Positions 23,765-32,837 of a stretch of DNA of 40,326 nucleotides are shown here, piece by piece (the first letter of the stretch is position 1; the number at the start of each line of letters is the position of its first letter). Below the pieces are notes generated by a model. That model ran no database searches and was not told the DNA's origin. It saw only the letters and a list, made by a program, of their open reading frames with translations. The translations under genes were made by a program, and so were the position numbers. Source of the DNA: Acidobacteriota bacterium (lineage in GTDB: Bacteria > Acidobacteriota > Terriglobia > Terriglobales > Acidobacteriaceae); assembly GCA_019243475.1 (NCBI GenBank), contig JAFAUE010000248.1, positions 1 to 40,326 of the forward strand, in the 5' to 3' direction.

Positions 23765-25111
23765 TCAGTGGAAGATTTCAGCTGAAGCCTGGGGCTGATC
23801 GGAGCCAATCCCTCCAGCAACTAAAACTGACCCATCTGGCAGCATTGTGGCGGTATGCCAGAACCGGCCCGTGTTCAGGGGATCAGTGGGCGTGAAGGAT
23901 CGACTCTTAGGATCGTAGATTTCAGCAGTGTTGTAGCTTTCGTATCCTGTTGAGCTGTTCCAATCTTTGAATCCTCCCGCGACCAATACCGTACCATCAC
24001 TTAAGATGACGGCCGTGTGTCCAGTTCGCCCAGTACTCATCGGTCCGGCAGGCGCGAAAGATCCGGAAGCAGGGTCGTAGATTTCAGCAGACATCTGCCC
24101 AGTACTGCCGATCACCATCTGGGCAACGCCCAAGGCAGGAGTTGCCGCACCACCCGTGATCAGGACAGATCCGTCGGGAAGCAAAGTCGCAGTATGCCCG
24201 ACTCTCGGTGTTGCCATCTTGCCTATAGTCGTGAAGGAATTACTCGCCGGATGGTAGAGCTCAGCTGTCGCCAGCGCTCCCTGCTCATTCTGACCGCCGA
24301 TGATCAACACATCGCCCGAGGGCAACAATGTTGCGGTGTGCCCCTCCCGTGGCGATCCCATGTTCCCGTCAACTGCGAACTTCCCCGTGCCGGGATCGTA
24401 GATTTCGACGCTGGCCAGCGTCACGGTGGACGTAGAGGCGCCTGTCCCGGAATTGGCCGACCCTCCGGTAATCAGAACACGGCCGTCGGGGAGCAAGGTG
24501 GCGGTGTGACAAGTCCGTCCGACGGCCATGCTTCCGGTGTTCGAGAACGTGCTGCTCGCCGGATCGTAGAGCTCGGCGGTCGCGGTTGGCGTCAACCATG
24601 TTGGATATCCGTCGAACCCGTTGCCGCCCGCGATCAGAACTTTGCCATTGGACAGGAGCGTGGCCGTATGGAATTCTCGCGCGATACACGGTGTCCCTGT
24701 GGGACTGAATGTCCCGGTCGAAGGATCGAACAGCTCTGCTGAAACAATCGAGACCAGCAGGTCGTCGATGTCTAATTGGCCACCATCGACGATGAGTACC
24801 TTTCCATTGGCCAAAAGAGTTGCGCTATGGCCAGCTCGGGGCTGTGTCATAACACCGGTCGGCACAAACTTGGAATTGCCAGTCCCGGTCGCTGCTGATT
24901 TATTGCCGCCCCATAATAAGGAGTTGCTGTCGCAGCCACTTGCCGCTGACACGGTGCTGCCGCTTCCGGTCGTAGTTCCAGTTCCGCCCGCTCCAAGAGC
25001 GGGAGGGTTCTGCTGCGAAGACGATTGCACGGAAGTGGTCGCGGTTCCGCCGCAGGAAACCATCCAGGGTGCGACCCCGACTAGCAATGCAATGGAAAGT
25101 CGCTTCAGCAT
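23765..25111 (-). CDS. Lipoprotein with seven-Kelch beta-propeller
   Basis: The 448-residue protein has a lipoprotein signal ending WMVSCGG, a Ser/Thr/Gly-rich linker of about 60 residues, then seven Kelch-type repeats (R.GHTATLLPDGSVLITGG form, with AEIYDP or AELYDP between). It is a paralogue of the protein at 12289-13818 but lacks the Ig-like domain. The start follows GGAGGGAAAC. It is divergent from the regulator at 25253, which may control it. Likely an outer-membrane or surface-exposed binding protein; no catalytic residues can be named. Confidence 0.87.
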   Translation of the reverse strand: MLKRLSIALLVGVAPWMVSCGGTATTSVQSSSQQNPPALGAGGTGTTTGSGSTVSAASGCDSNSLLWGGNKSAATGTGNSKFVPTGVMTQPRAGHSATLLANGKVLIVDGGQLDIDDLLVSIVSAELFDPSTGTFSPTGTPCIAREFHTATLLSNGKVLIAGGNGFDGYPTWLTPTATAELYDPASSTFSNTGSMAVGRTCHTATLLPDGRVLITGGSANSGTGASTSTVTLASVEIYDPGTGKFAVDGNMGSPREGHTATLLPSGDVLIIGGQNEQGALATAELYHPASNSFTTIGKMATPRVGHTATLLPDGSVLITGGAATPALGVAQMVIGSTGQMSAEIYDPASGSFAPAGPMSTGRTGHTAVILSDGTVLVAGGFKDWNSSTGYESYNTAEIYDPKSRSFTPTDPLNTGRFWHTATMLPDGSVLVAGGIGSDQPQASAEIFH

Positions 25112-25252
25112 GTTTCCCTCCCACTAGAACTGCCTGGGGGCGAAATATCGACTCTTCACAAGTAGCAGCACCATGGTCAGCATCTGACGCTTGTCTGAAA
25201 TGATTCTGACGGTGCAACTCACTCGCGCGGAGGGTTTTAGCTCACATCCAGG

Positions 25253-27226
25253 ATGAAGAAACTGTGCGTTTTTGCGGCTCCGGTTTGCACTCCGGTGCTA
25301 GACTCTCGCCATTCGTGGAGAGATGAGGTGGAAGTTTCTACGCAGGCTCGCAGGCTCCGTTTCGCAGCATTTGAGGTCGACCTGCGCTCTGGGGAGCTGC
25401 GCAAATTCGGATTGAGGATCAAGCTCCAAGACCAGCCTTTTCAAGTTTTAGCACTGCTGCTGGAGCGCCCCGGAGAAGTGGTTAGCCGCGAAGAGTTGCG
25501 GCAGAAACTCTGGGCAGCGGATACCTTTGTCGATTTCGATGTAGGTCTAAATAGCGCAGTTAAAAGACTTCGCGACGCACTAGGCGACACCGCGGAAGAG
25601 CCGCGGTTCATTGAGACGCTGCCGCGACGGGGTTATCGCTTTGTTGCATCGGTCGAGGAAGAGGTCTCAACTTTTCCTGGTAGCAAGTCCTCTTCCGACA
25701 TGCCCGTGCAAATGCAGCGACCGGCGACCGCGGAAGGGGAGCCTGCGGTTCTTCCGCCCGGACCGCCAGTCGTCTTTCGCCGCTCCTCCAGCGTGCGCTG
25801 GGTTGTGGTTGCCACAGCCTTCGTAATTTTGGCTTTGGCTGTATTTGAAACGCTGCAGTACCGGGTCTTTGATAAGCTGCGCACGCATCCTTACACTATC
25901 GCAGTACTTCCATTTAGGAATCTCAGTCCTGAACCAGACCGTGACTACTTCAGCGATGGGCTTACCAGCGAAATCATCCGGAACCTTTCCGCGATCGATG
26001 GATTAGAAGTCCGCTCACAGACATCTTCCTTCGCATTCAAGGACAAGTCGCCCAAGGTCCGTGACGTGGGCGCACAGCTTGCAGTGAAACTTGTACTCGA
26101 AGGATCGGTTCGACGCCTGGGTGACAAGCTGCGCATCAGCACACAACTGGTCCGCGTGTCTGACGATGTACCAATCTGGTCCGGCAACTTCGATCGCGAA
26201 TTGAAGGACGTGTTTGCGATCCAAGACGAGATCTCCCGCTCGATCGTCAACCAGTTGCGTCTCAAGCTGGGTTCCGGACAGAGACGCTACAACATGGACG
26301 TTGAGACCTACGATCTCTACTTACAAGCCGATACGCTGGCAACATTGCATAGCGATCAGTTGGCAAAAAGTATCGATCTGTTCGAGAGCGCCATCGCCCG
26401 TGATCCCGAATTCGCGCCTGCTTACGCAGGACTAGCCATCGCCTATGCCGACATCTCAATCAATCCGCGTGTGTTCTCCGCTGACGCGGCCTACCCGAAG
26501 ATGCGAGCTGCAGCGGAAAAAGCTCTTCAACTCGACCCGTTGCTGCCCGAGGCGTATGACGCCATGGGGCTCGTCTATGCCCGCGATCAAAAATGGAAAC
26601 AGGCGGAAGCAGCGTTTCGTCGATCCTTGCAACTGAACCCCGGAGTGTCGCGCACACACGCTGATTTTGGAGTTTGGGTTCTCTTTCCTCAAGGGCGGAT
26701 GGACGAAGCAGTGCAGCAGTTACACATCGCGCTCCGTTTCGATCCGTTGTCCATGTCGGTGCGCAATGGTTTGACCTGGGTGCTGCTCAGCGCTCGCAAA
26801 TATGACGAGGTGCTCAAAAGTTGCGCCGGCGTTCCGTGGGATCCCAATAATATGCAGATTAGGCATATGTATCAGGTCTGCGGACGTGCATTGGTGCAGA
26901 TGGGTAAGCTGCGCGACGGAATTGTGATTTTGGAGCGGGACGAAGCCAATAGCCCCGGTTTTCTCGGCTACGCCTACGCCAAGGTCGGGCGGCGAAGCGA
27001 GGCGGAGCGGCTTGCAACAAAATATAGCGCTCGGATCTGGCAGGAAGCGTTGATTTATGCAGGTCTCGGCGACAAAGAACGTGCGCTCGAGCTGCTGCGG
27101 CAAATGGCTGACCAGCACCAACCAATGCTGGGTCCGTACCTCACATATCCAGAATTCGATTCTCTGCGTGGTGATCCCAGATTTAACCAGCTACGCGAGC
27201 AACTGATGCAGCCCCTGAACCGATAG
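25253..27226 (+). CDS. Membrane winged-helix regulator with TolB-like and TPR domains
   Basis: The 657-residue protein has an OmpR-type winged helix at about 35-133 (FEVDLRSGELRKFG, REELRQKLWAADTFVDFDVGLN, FIETLPRRGYRFVA), a membrane helix at about 182-199, a TolB/FlgO-like domain (IAVLPFRNLSPEPDRDYFSDGLTSEI near 216-241) and TPR repeats to the end. The start is uncertain: ATG at 25253 has little upstream signal, while a GTG at 25328 has GGAGAG at good distance and would place the winged helix near the N-terminus as in the sister protein at 18296. The TonB receptor gene begins 15 bp after its stop on the same strand, so the two are probably co-transcribed and the regulator may serve that receptor. 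Confidence 0.9.
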   Translation: MKKLCVFAAPVCTPVLDSRHSWRDEVEVSTQARRLRFAAFEVDLRSGELRKFGLRIKLQDQPFQVLALLLERPGEVVSREELRQKLWAADTFVDFDVGLNSAVKRLRDALGDTAEEPRFIETLPRRGYRFVASVEEEVSTFPGSKSSSDMPVQMQRPATAEGEPAVLPPGPPVVFRRSSSVRWVVVATAFVILALAVFETLQYRVFDKLRTHPYTIAVLPFRNLSPEPDRDYFSDGLTSEIIRNLSAIDGLEVRSQTSSFAFKDKSPKVRDVGAQLAVKLVLEGSVRRLGDKLRISTQLVRVSDDVPIWSGNFDRELKDVFAIQDEISRSIVNQLRLKLGSGQRRYNMDVETYDLYLQADTLATLHSDQLAKSIDLFESAIARDPEFAPAYAGLAIAYADISINPRVFSADAAYPKMRAAAEKALQLDPLLPEAYDAMGLVYARDQKWKQAEAAFRRSLQLNPGVSRTHADFGVWVLFPQGRMDEAVQQLHIALRFDPLSMSVRNGLTWVLLSARKYDEVLKSCAGVPWDPNNMQIRHMYQVCGRALVQMGKLRDGIVILERDEANSPGFLGYAYAKVGRRSEAERLATKYSARIWQEALIYAGLGDKERALELLRQMADQHQPMLGPYLTYPEFDSLRGDPRFNQLREQLMQPLNR

Positions 27227-27241
27227 TCCACCGGGACCGTT

Positions 27242-30200
27242 ATGTCGGTATCACTGACATATTTTATTGGCGAGATTTTCCAGCCTTTCGGCAGCGTTCC
27301 GTTTCGGGACAAAGTGCGATTATTCCGGAGAAAGCTGTCCTCCTTCTTCTTCGTCCTTCCGATGTTCTTGGGCGCACTTTCCGCCGCGCTAGCACAATTA
27401 CCCGCAGCAGGCTCGATCGAGGGCAGCGTAACTGATCCAACCGGAGCGGTCATAGTTGGAGCGTCAGTAGTGGCCCGCAGCGTAACTGCTGGCGCCGCCT
27501 TCAAGACCACGACCGACAATGATGGACTCTTTCGCGTTCTAGTGCTCGAAGTCGGCACTTATGAGTTGAGAATCGAGCACGATGGCTTCACGCCGCTGAT
27601 TGACAAAGAGGTGGTTGTCACAGTGGGCGCCGGAGTCAGCATTGCATTGAAGATGACGGTAGCAGGAGGCGCGGAATCGATCTCTGTCACGTCGTCGCCG
27701 TTAATAGAGGACACGCGTACTCAGCTCAGTACGACGATCGAGAATCAATTCATTTCAAAGCTACCCGTGAACGGACGTGACTTCTCCAAATTTGTTCTGC
27801 TCGCTCCCGGCATCACTCGCGATGCTCGCGGCGGCCTCAGTGTGGGCGGACAGCGCGTCATGAACTCCCTCGTGGTGGATGGCACGAATAATGACAACAC
27901 ATTCTTCGGGGTCCATCTCGGCGGCACCGGTTTCAGCGCCGGCGCAAATGCCACGTTCCACATTAGCCAGGAAGCAGTGCAGGAATTTCAAGTGAACACA
28001 AACGCTTATTCGGCCGAACTTGGTCGCGCCGGAGGCGCAGTGATCAATGCGGTTACGAAGTCCGGCGGCAACGACCTGCACGGTACCGCGTTTTGGTTTT
28101 ACCGCGATCGATCGCTCAACGCCAACGACCCAGTTAACAAGCTGAATGACTTGCCGAAAGACCCCTTTCATTTCAATCAATTCGGCGGAGTGGTTGGCGG
28201 ACCCGTGCGGAAAAACCGTCTCTTCTTTCTGCTGAATTATGAAGGGCTTCGCAGCAACAGCCCTAACGCTGTTGTGCTCAATCTGCCGCTTAGGTTTCAG
28301 TTCTCTCCGAATCAAACCGTAGCCGCTTTTCAGAAGCTCGCAATCAATTACCTCGGTGCGCGTGCGGCCCCTTGGACAGAGCCCTTCACCATCGACGACT
28401 CTCTGGCAAAGCTCGACTGGCAGATCAATCCCTCTCATCACTTCGACTTGCGATGGAATCACGAAAGCCTATCCGAAGACTTTGTTACGGGCCAGCAGAA
28501 TTCCTTCGAACACACCACGCCGGACGTCGATCACGACGATGTGATCAGCGCTTCATTAACTTCCGTTCTCTCACCCTCGCTTGTGAACACGGCACGTTTC
28601 GCCTTCGTCCACGAAGCGTCCCCATTTTTGGCGAATGGCCATCGGCCGGAGGCGAATGTCTTTGAGGCCGGCCAACTGGTTCTAAGCATCGGTACCGGAC
28701 CCAATGTGCCAGAGGACGCGGAGATTCATCGCACGCAGTGGGTAGATACCGTTGCGCTCGCACACGGCCATCACGCGTTGAAGTTTGGAGAGGATGTAAT
28801 GCTGGATCGCATAACTTTCCGCCACTCTGAAACTTTTGCCGGGACTTACCGGTTCAACAGTCTTGAGAGTTTTGGGCGGAGTCTGGCCGGAGCTCCTGTC
28901 CCTATACAAGGAGACTCATATCAGCAGTCATTCGCAGGCGATGGCTCGAATGAGTCGGTAACGCACCCGGACATTCTGTTGCTCGCCGGTTTCGCGCAGG
29001 ACGAGTGGCACCCCCGACCGCGTCTCACCATGAATCTTGGCCTGCGTTATGACCTGCAAGTCACGCCAAATCCGCCAGTACGCAATCCCGCCGCGCTGGC
29101 TGCAGGTCTCGATACAAGTACGTTGCCAACGGATGAAGACAATATTGCGCCGCGCGTGGGCTTCGCCTGGATGCCCCTGCGCAGCCAGCGTTTCGTTCTT
29201 CGAGGAGGCTACGGAATTTTTTATGCCATTACGCCAGCGGAAATGACGGCCCGGGCGTTCTTTCAAAACGGCGTCAGCGTGCAAACACGCGCGCTTTCAG
29301 CCGCGACACCACTGGGTGCAGCGCTCATACCTGCGTATCCGAACACGCTCTGCGGTCCACCTCCCTCGTCCGGCGCGATTCCAGGCTGTCTTCCTCCAGT
29401 GGCCAGCGCGAGCAATCAAATTCTGGAACTGTTTGCGCGGAGCTTCGAGCAGCCATATGTGCAGCAGGGCAGCTTTGGCTGGGAAGCGCAACTCAGCACC
29501 AATTCCGCTATTGAAGCAAGCTACCTATTTTCGAAAGGAACTCACCTGCCACACGTGCGCGATATCAATTTGGGACTGCCATCCGCAACCCTCCCAATCG
29601 GCATCGCCGGCACGCCTACTGTGCTGAGTTACCAGCGTTTCTCCCTGCCCCGTCCGATTTCTACCTTCAATCGCGTTCTCCAATTCACCAGTAGCGGCAA
29701 TTCCATTTACCACGGCTTGGTTGTGCAGGCAACCAAGCGCTTTTCGAGCAACTACTCTTTCCTTGCCTCATACACCCTGAGCAAAGTGATCGACGATAAT
29801 CCCAATGTATTCGCCATACGACCGAACCCAAGTAATGCTATGTTCCTGTCGGATCCCACCAATCCTCGCGCGGATCGCGGGCCTGGCGCGAACGATCAGA
29901 GACATCGTCTGGTGGTCAGCGGAATTTGGGAGCTCAATCATGCAAAACATCTCTCCGGTGCAAGCAGAGCTGTGCTGGAAGGCTGGCAAGTAAGCGCGAT
30001 TCTAACCGCGGAAACCGGCCAGCCATATTCCGGGCTGGTGGGATTCGACCTGAATAATGATGGGAACTTCGCTACCGATCGCGTGCCCGGCTTAGGACGA
30101 GACACTTTCTATTTGCCAGCTTCGATCTCGCTCGATCCACGCTTGACGCGCACTGTGCGCCTCCGCGATCGGCTTCAACTGCAAATGATGTTTGAAGCCT

Positions 30201-30403
30201 TTAATGCCTTTAATCACAGCAACATCACCCGAGTTCGGACCACGGAATTTGCTGTGGTGCAATCGCCGGCAAGCTGCGGCATCGCCGGTAGCCCATGTCT
30301 GGTGCGCCAGAATACGCAGACAGCCGGCCTGGACGCTTTTGGCACACCGACCGCAAGCTCCGGAGCGCGCATCCTGCAGTTCGGCGCGAAGTTAATCTTC
30401 TGA
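27242..30403 (+). CDS. Oar-like TonB-dependent outer-membrane receptor
   Basis: The 1053-residue protein has a basic leader and signal peptide (FVLPMFLGALSAALAQ near 37-52), a carboxypeptidase-regulatory-like domain (GSIEGSVTDPTGAVIVGASV), a plug region with LVVDGTNNDNTFFG and YSAELGRAGGAVINAVTKSGG, and a barrel ending FGAKLIF. The leader before the signal core is unusually long (~35 residues), so a later start is possible, but no better ribosome site is seen. It follows the winged-helix/TPR regulator by 15 bp. Ligand unknown. It differs from the receptor at 20237 throughout and is not a recent duplicate. Confidence 0.9.
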   Translation: MSVSLTYFIGEIFQPFGSVPFRDKVRLFRRKLSSFFFVLPMFLGALSAALAQLPAAGSIEGSVTDPTGAVIVGASVVARSVTAGAAFKTTTDNDGLFRVLVLEVGTYELRIEHDGFTPLIDKEVVVTVGAGVSIALKMTVAGGAESISVTSSPLIEDTRTQLSTTIENQFISKLPVNGRDFSKFVLLAPGITRDARGGLSVGGQRVMNSLVVDGTNNDNTFFGVHLGGTGFSAGANATFHISQEAVQEFQVNTNAYSAELGRAGGAVINAVTKSGGNDLHGTAFWFYRDRSLNANDPVNKLNDLPKDPFHFNQFGGVVGGPVRKNRLFFLLNYEGLRSNSPNAVVLNLPLRFQFSPNQTVAAFQKLAINYLGARAAPWTEPFTIDDSLAKLDWQINPSHHFDLRWNHESLSEDFVTGQQNSFEHTTPDVDHDDVISASLTSVLSPSLVNTARFAFVHEASPFLANGHRPEANVFEAGQLVLSIGTGPNVPEDAEIHRTQWVDTVALAHGHHALKFGEDVMLDRITFRHSETFAGTYRFNSLESFGRSLAGAPVPIQGDSYQQSFAGDGSNESVTHPDILLLAGFAQDEWHPRPRLTMNLGLRYDLQVTPNPPVRNPAALAAGLDTSTLPTDEDNIAPRVGFAWMPLRSQRFVLRGGYGIFYAITPAEMTARAFFQNGVSVQTRALSAATPLGAALIPAYPNTLCGPPPSSGAIPGCLPPVASASNQILELFARSFEQPYVQQGSFGWEAQLSTNSAIEASYLFSKGTHLPHVRDINLGLPSATLPIGIAGTPTVLSYQRFSLPRPISTFNRVLQFTSSGNSIYHGLVVQATKRFSSNYSFLASYTLSKVIDDNPNVFAIRPNPSNAMFLSDPTNPRADRGPGANDQRHRLVVSGIWELNHAKHLSGASRAVLEGWQVSAILTAETGQPYSGLVGFDLNNDGNFATDRVPGLGRDTFYLPASISLDPRLTRTVRLRDRLQLQMMFEAFNAFNHSNITRVRTTEFAVVQSPASCGIAGSPCLVRQNTQTAGLDAFGTPTASSGARILQFGAKLIF

Positions 30404-30599
30404 AAGATTAGCTTCCTACTTTTGTTTTCATTCAGCAGGCGTACGCCGCGCCAGCCTGGCATTTAAAACTACTGCCCGCAATAACTTGCATCGCCAGAAT
30501 GATTTCACCGACTCGTCATTTGACGATGGCCGATCTTCAGCACAACACTGCACAACCCGCAACACAGGGCCAACGAAATTCACAGAGGAGAATTAAAAA

Positions 30600-31112
30600 A
30601 TGAGAACGAGAATCGCATCCATCGTTGTGGCTGGAGTGGTTTTCAGCCTGCTGCTGACGCAGACAATTTTTCCCTCACACAAACTTGACATTGTTCCGAC
30701 GGCCTACGCAGACGATGATCGCGGTGCTCCTTCAGCACAGGATCACGATGAGAGTGCAGTTTGTTCCGTCGCTACGCTGAATGGTTCTTACGGCTTTTTC
30801 CGAACAGGCGCGACTGCAGTCGGTCCGCTGGCGGCTGTAGGGATCGTGACTTTTGATGGCAATGGTGCCAGCGCGGCACGCCAAACCATCCGCAAGAACG
30901 GCGTGACGACTTCTGACTTGTTCGTCAATCCACCTGCAGAAGGTCCCTACGAAGTTGACGCGGATTGCGCAGCAAGGTTTCTAAATCCCGACGGCAGTGT
31001 TATCTCCCACGCTGTGATCGTGGATGGAGGCAATGAACTCTTCATTCTGAGCCTCTCGAACGGAAATTCAGTCTACGGGGTCATGAAAAAGATCGGCAAA
31101 CACCAACACTGA
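30600..31112 (+). CDS. Small exported protein of unknown function
   Basis: The 170-residue product has an N-terminal hydrophobic signal (about residues 5-24), then a mature domain with CSVATLNGSYGFFRTG, VGIVTFDGNGASAARQT and YEVDADCAARFLNPDG. I recognise this as a type of small exported beta-rich protein frequent in Acidobacteriota, with no assigned function. Two cysteines could form a disulfide. The ribosome site AGAGGAG is strong and the frame is isolated: 196 bp separate it from the TonB receptor upstream, so it probably has its own promoter. Confidence 0.75.
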   Translation: MRTRIASIVVAGVVFSLLLTQTIFPSHKLDIVPTAYADDDRGAPSAQDHDESAVCSVATLNGSYGFFRTGATAVGPLAAVGIVTFDGNGASAARQTIRKNGVTTSDLFVNPPAEGPYEVDADCAARFLNPDGSVISHAVIVDGGNELFILSLSNGNSVYGVMKKIGKHQH

Positions 31113-31272
31113 TAAATGCTGGAACGCAATGAAGCCACAAAAAAGTGGCGCTGCTTGGGAGGTCTCCAGTGCGAGTCCGACCTGCTCCTCCTAGGATTGA
31201 CGCTCGATTGAGTCTGAGGTCGGAAATCCAAACCCTCCAGCTGCACTTGTGAACCAAGCGTTTTGGAACAAG

Positions 31273-31302
31273 TGGAACAGACGGAAATTTCCGTTCGTTC
31301 CA
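31273..31302. promoter_or_regulatory. 30-bp near-perfect palindrome, operator-like
   Basis: The centre ACGGAAATTTCCGT (31281-31294) is a perfect 14-bp palindrome. It is flanked by TGGAAC on the left (31273-31278) and GTTCCA on the right (31297-31302). Only the AG/TC dinucleotides between do not match. No T tract follows, so a dimeric protein-binding site is more likely than a terminator. Confidence 0.5.
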
Positions 31303-31303
31303 T

Positions 31304-31642
31304 TTGTTTCATTGGCGACGCAGTCGCAATCCTCGCGTCCATCCGGTAGTTGAACCAAAACGTGCCTGGAGACTGCGACGAAGCGAGTACTCTCTCGACC
31401 TCGGACTTCTCAATTCGAGCATATTTCCGCGCTTGTTCGGCTATTTGGCGCTCCTGTTGGGTTTCGCATTTGGCGGGCTTGGTATTGTCTTTCTGCGGGT
31501 TCTTGTACTGCCCAACGGAGCGGCAGCGTGTGCCTGCATTCAAGGAGTGTGGTGGCTGACTGCAGCCATAACCCTCATTGTGCGGAGCGCAGAGATGCGG
31601 GAAAGAGCGCGAGACAACGTTGCGTTTGCCTCCAAGGCATGA
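31304..31642 (+). CDS. Doubtful small membrane protein
   Basis: A 112-residue frame starting at TTG would encode two hydrophobic segments (LFGYLALLLGFAFGGLGIVFLRVLVL and VWWLTAAITLIV). I see no ribosome site and no family. It directly follows the 30-bp palindrome, which could be its operator, but the frame may be chance. A minus-strand frame overlaps it and is no better supported. Confidence 0.22.
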   Translation: MFHWRRSRNPRVHPVVEPKRAWRLRRSEYSLDLGLLNSSIFPRLFGYLALLLGFAFGGLGIVFLRVLVLPNGAAACACIQGVWWLTAAITLIVRSAEMRERARDNVAFASKA

Positions 31643-31789
31643 GAACACTCATCGTCAAGCTGTCAAAAGAGAGCGATCAAACCCTTCCGGGTAAATGAGG
31701 CGTCATCATTTAGCTTCTTGGAAGCAATGGCAGAATCTGTCGTGATGGTCGAGGCGATTGATCATCCCGCAACCGGGAGACGGAACCAT

Positions 31790-32222
31790 ATGAACGTAAA
31801 AAAACAGATCAAGAAGTACATTACCAGCCAGCCAGAGCCAAAACGCGGCGATTTGCGAAAGTTGCATCAGCTCACACTGCAGCTGTCGCCAGAATGCAAG
31901 TTATGGTTCTTCGATGGTAAAGACAGTAAAAATCGTACGGTTTCCAACCCTACCATCGGATATGGATCTCACTCCAGGAAATATGCCGATGGAACGAGTA
32001 GAGAGTTTTTTTCAAATCGGTGTGAGCGGAAATAAAACCGGAATCTCTGTCTATATTCTTGGCCTCAAGGATAAGAAGTACTTAGCCAAGACGTATGGAA
32101 AAAAATTGGGCAAGGCAAGCGTCACGGGGTATTGCATTCGGTTTGAAGCTCTAAAGGATCTAAACCTCGACACGCTCGGAGCGGCAATACGACGTGGATT
32201 TGCAAGCTCGAAGAGTGTCTGA
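31790..32222 (+). pseudogene. DUF1801-type protein gene with +1 frameshift in a T7 run
   Basis: The gene starts at ATG 31790 (GGGAGA nearby). It reads MNVKKQIKKYITSQPEPKRG, then LWFFDGKDS and NPTIGYGSHSRKYADGTSREFF in one frame, and continues as QIGVSGNKTGISVYILGL, KASVTGYCIRFEALKDLN and AIRRGFASS in the next. Both parts match one ~143-residue DUF1801 protein. The switch falls at seven T (32006-32012); with six T the reading frame is restored. This may be a true mutation, a sequencing error in a homopolymer, or slippage. Without repair the first frame ends at 32035. The biochemical role of DUF1801 is unknown. Confidence 0.8.
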
Positions 32223-32837
32223 ATTTCGTTTCCTACTTGCGTCCCAGTATTGAATCAAGAGGACTCGACGGGTACGTAAACGATTGTTTCAGGGAACTTG
32301 TTTGCTCGACCATCGTGTTTCTGATTGGGGCCTGCCCAATGTGACGAACCCGTTTTAAAATGCAGACATAAATTCCCTTTTGGAACAGTGCGTTTCAACA
32401 CAATTGCGCACTTCGGAAGTCACAACACTCCTCGGTTGGCCGCAACCGCGATCTATATCGCTCCAGACGACTAACGGAAACGTCGAATTCCTCCGACTCC
32501 CAGAGCTGAGACTCCTGATCAGCCCTGCTTTTCCTACGACCCTGGCGCTCGTGGTTGTGCGCTCATGACTGAGCCTTGCGGTGGGTTGGTTCTGACTGGC
32601 CTTGTCTTGTGGCTTCAGCGACGGTCTGAGCAAGTGTCCAAATATTGGCACGCATAGCAGAAGTCAGACGTCACCCAAATCCAGCCATCACAAAGAGTTG
32701 CGGACAGTGTGAGCTTGGCTAACGAAGTGCCTTCCTGATCTATAGCGGCCCCAAACAACGGGACGACTGCAAGGTAGTTGGTTGTAGCGGCGAGAAGCCC
32801 GGGCCCACCTGAGACTGGACGATTAGGAGCGTGCAGC
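32223..32837. other. Gene-free stretch
   Basis: Short frames occur on both strands, but none resembles a known family or has a good start. I see no tRNA, clear repeat or terminator. It may be decayed DNA, given the broken genes on both sides. Confidence 0.5.

Larger units (their letters stand above)
31113..31789. other. Poorly coding stretch with hairpin and near-palindrome
   Basis: After the exported-protein gene a hairpin GCCAC-AAAAAA-GTGGC lies at 31134-31149. A 30-bp near-palindrome follows at 31273-31302. One weak open frame (31304-31642) is listed separately. Nothing else is supported on either strand. Confidence 0.5.

Noticed and set aside
20237-30403. The two TonB receptors as a recent duplication
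   Set aside because: They share only family motifs; leader, plug and barrel differ throughout.
31073-31648. Minus-strand frame of 191 codons
   Set aside because: Overlaps the end of the well-supported exported-protein gene, is compositionally odd and has no recognisable domain.
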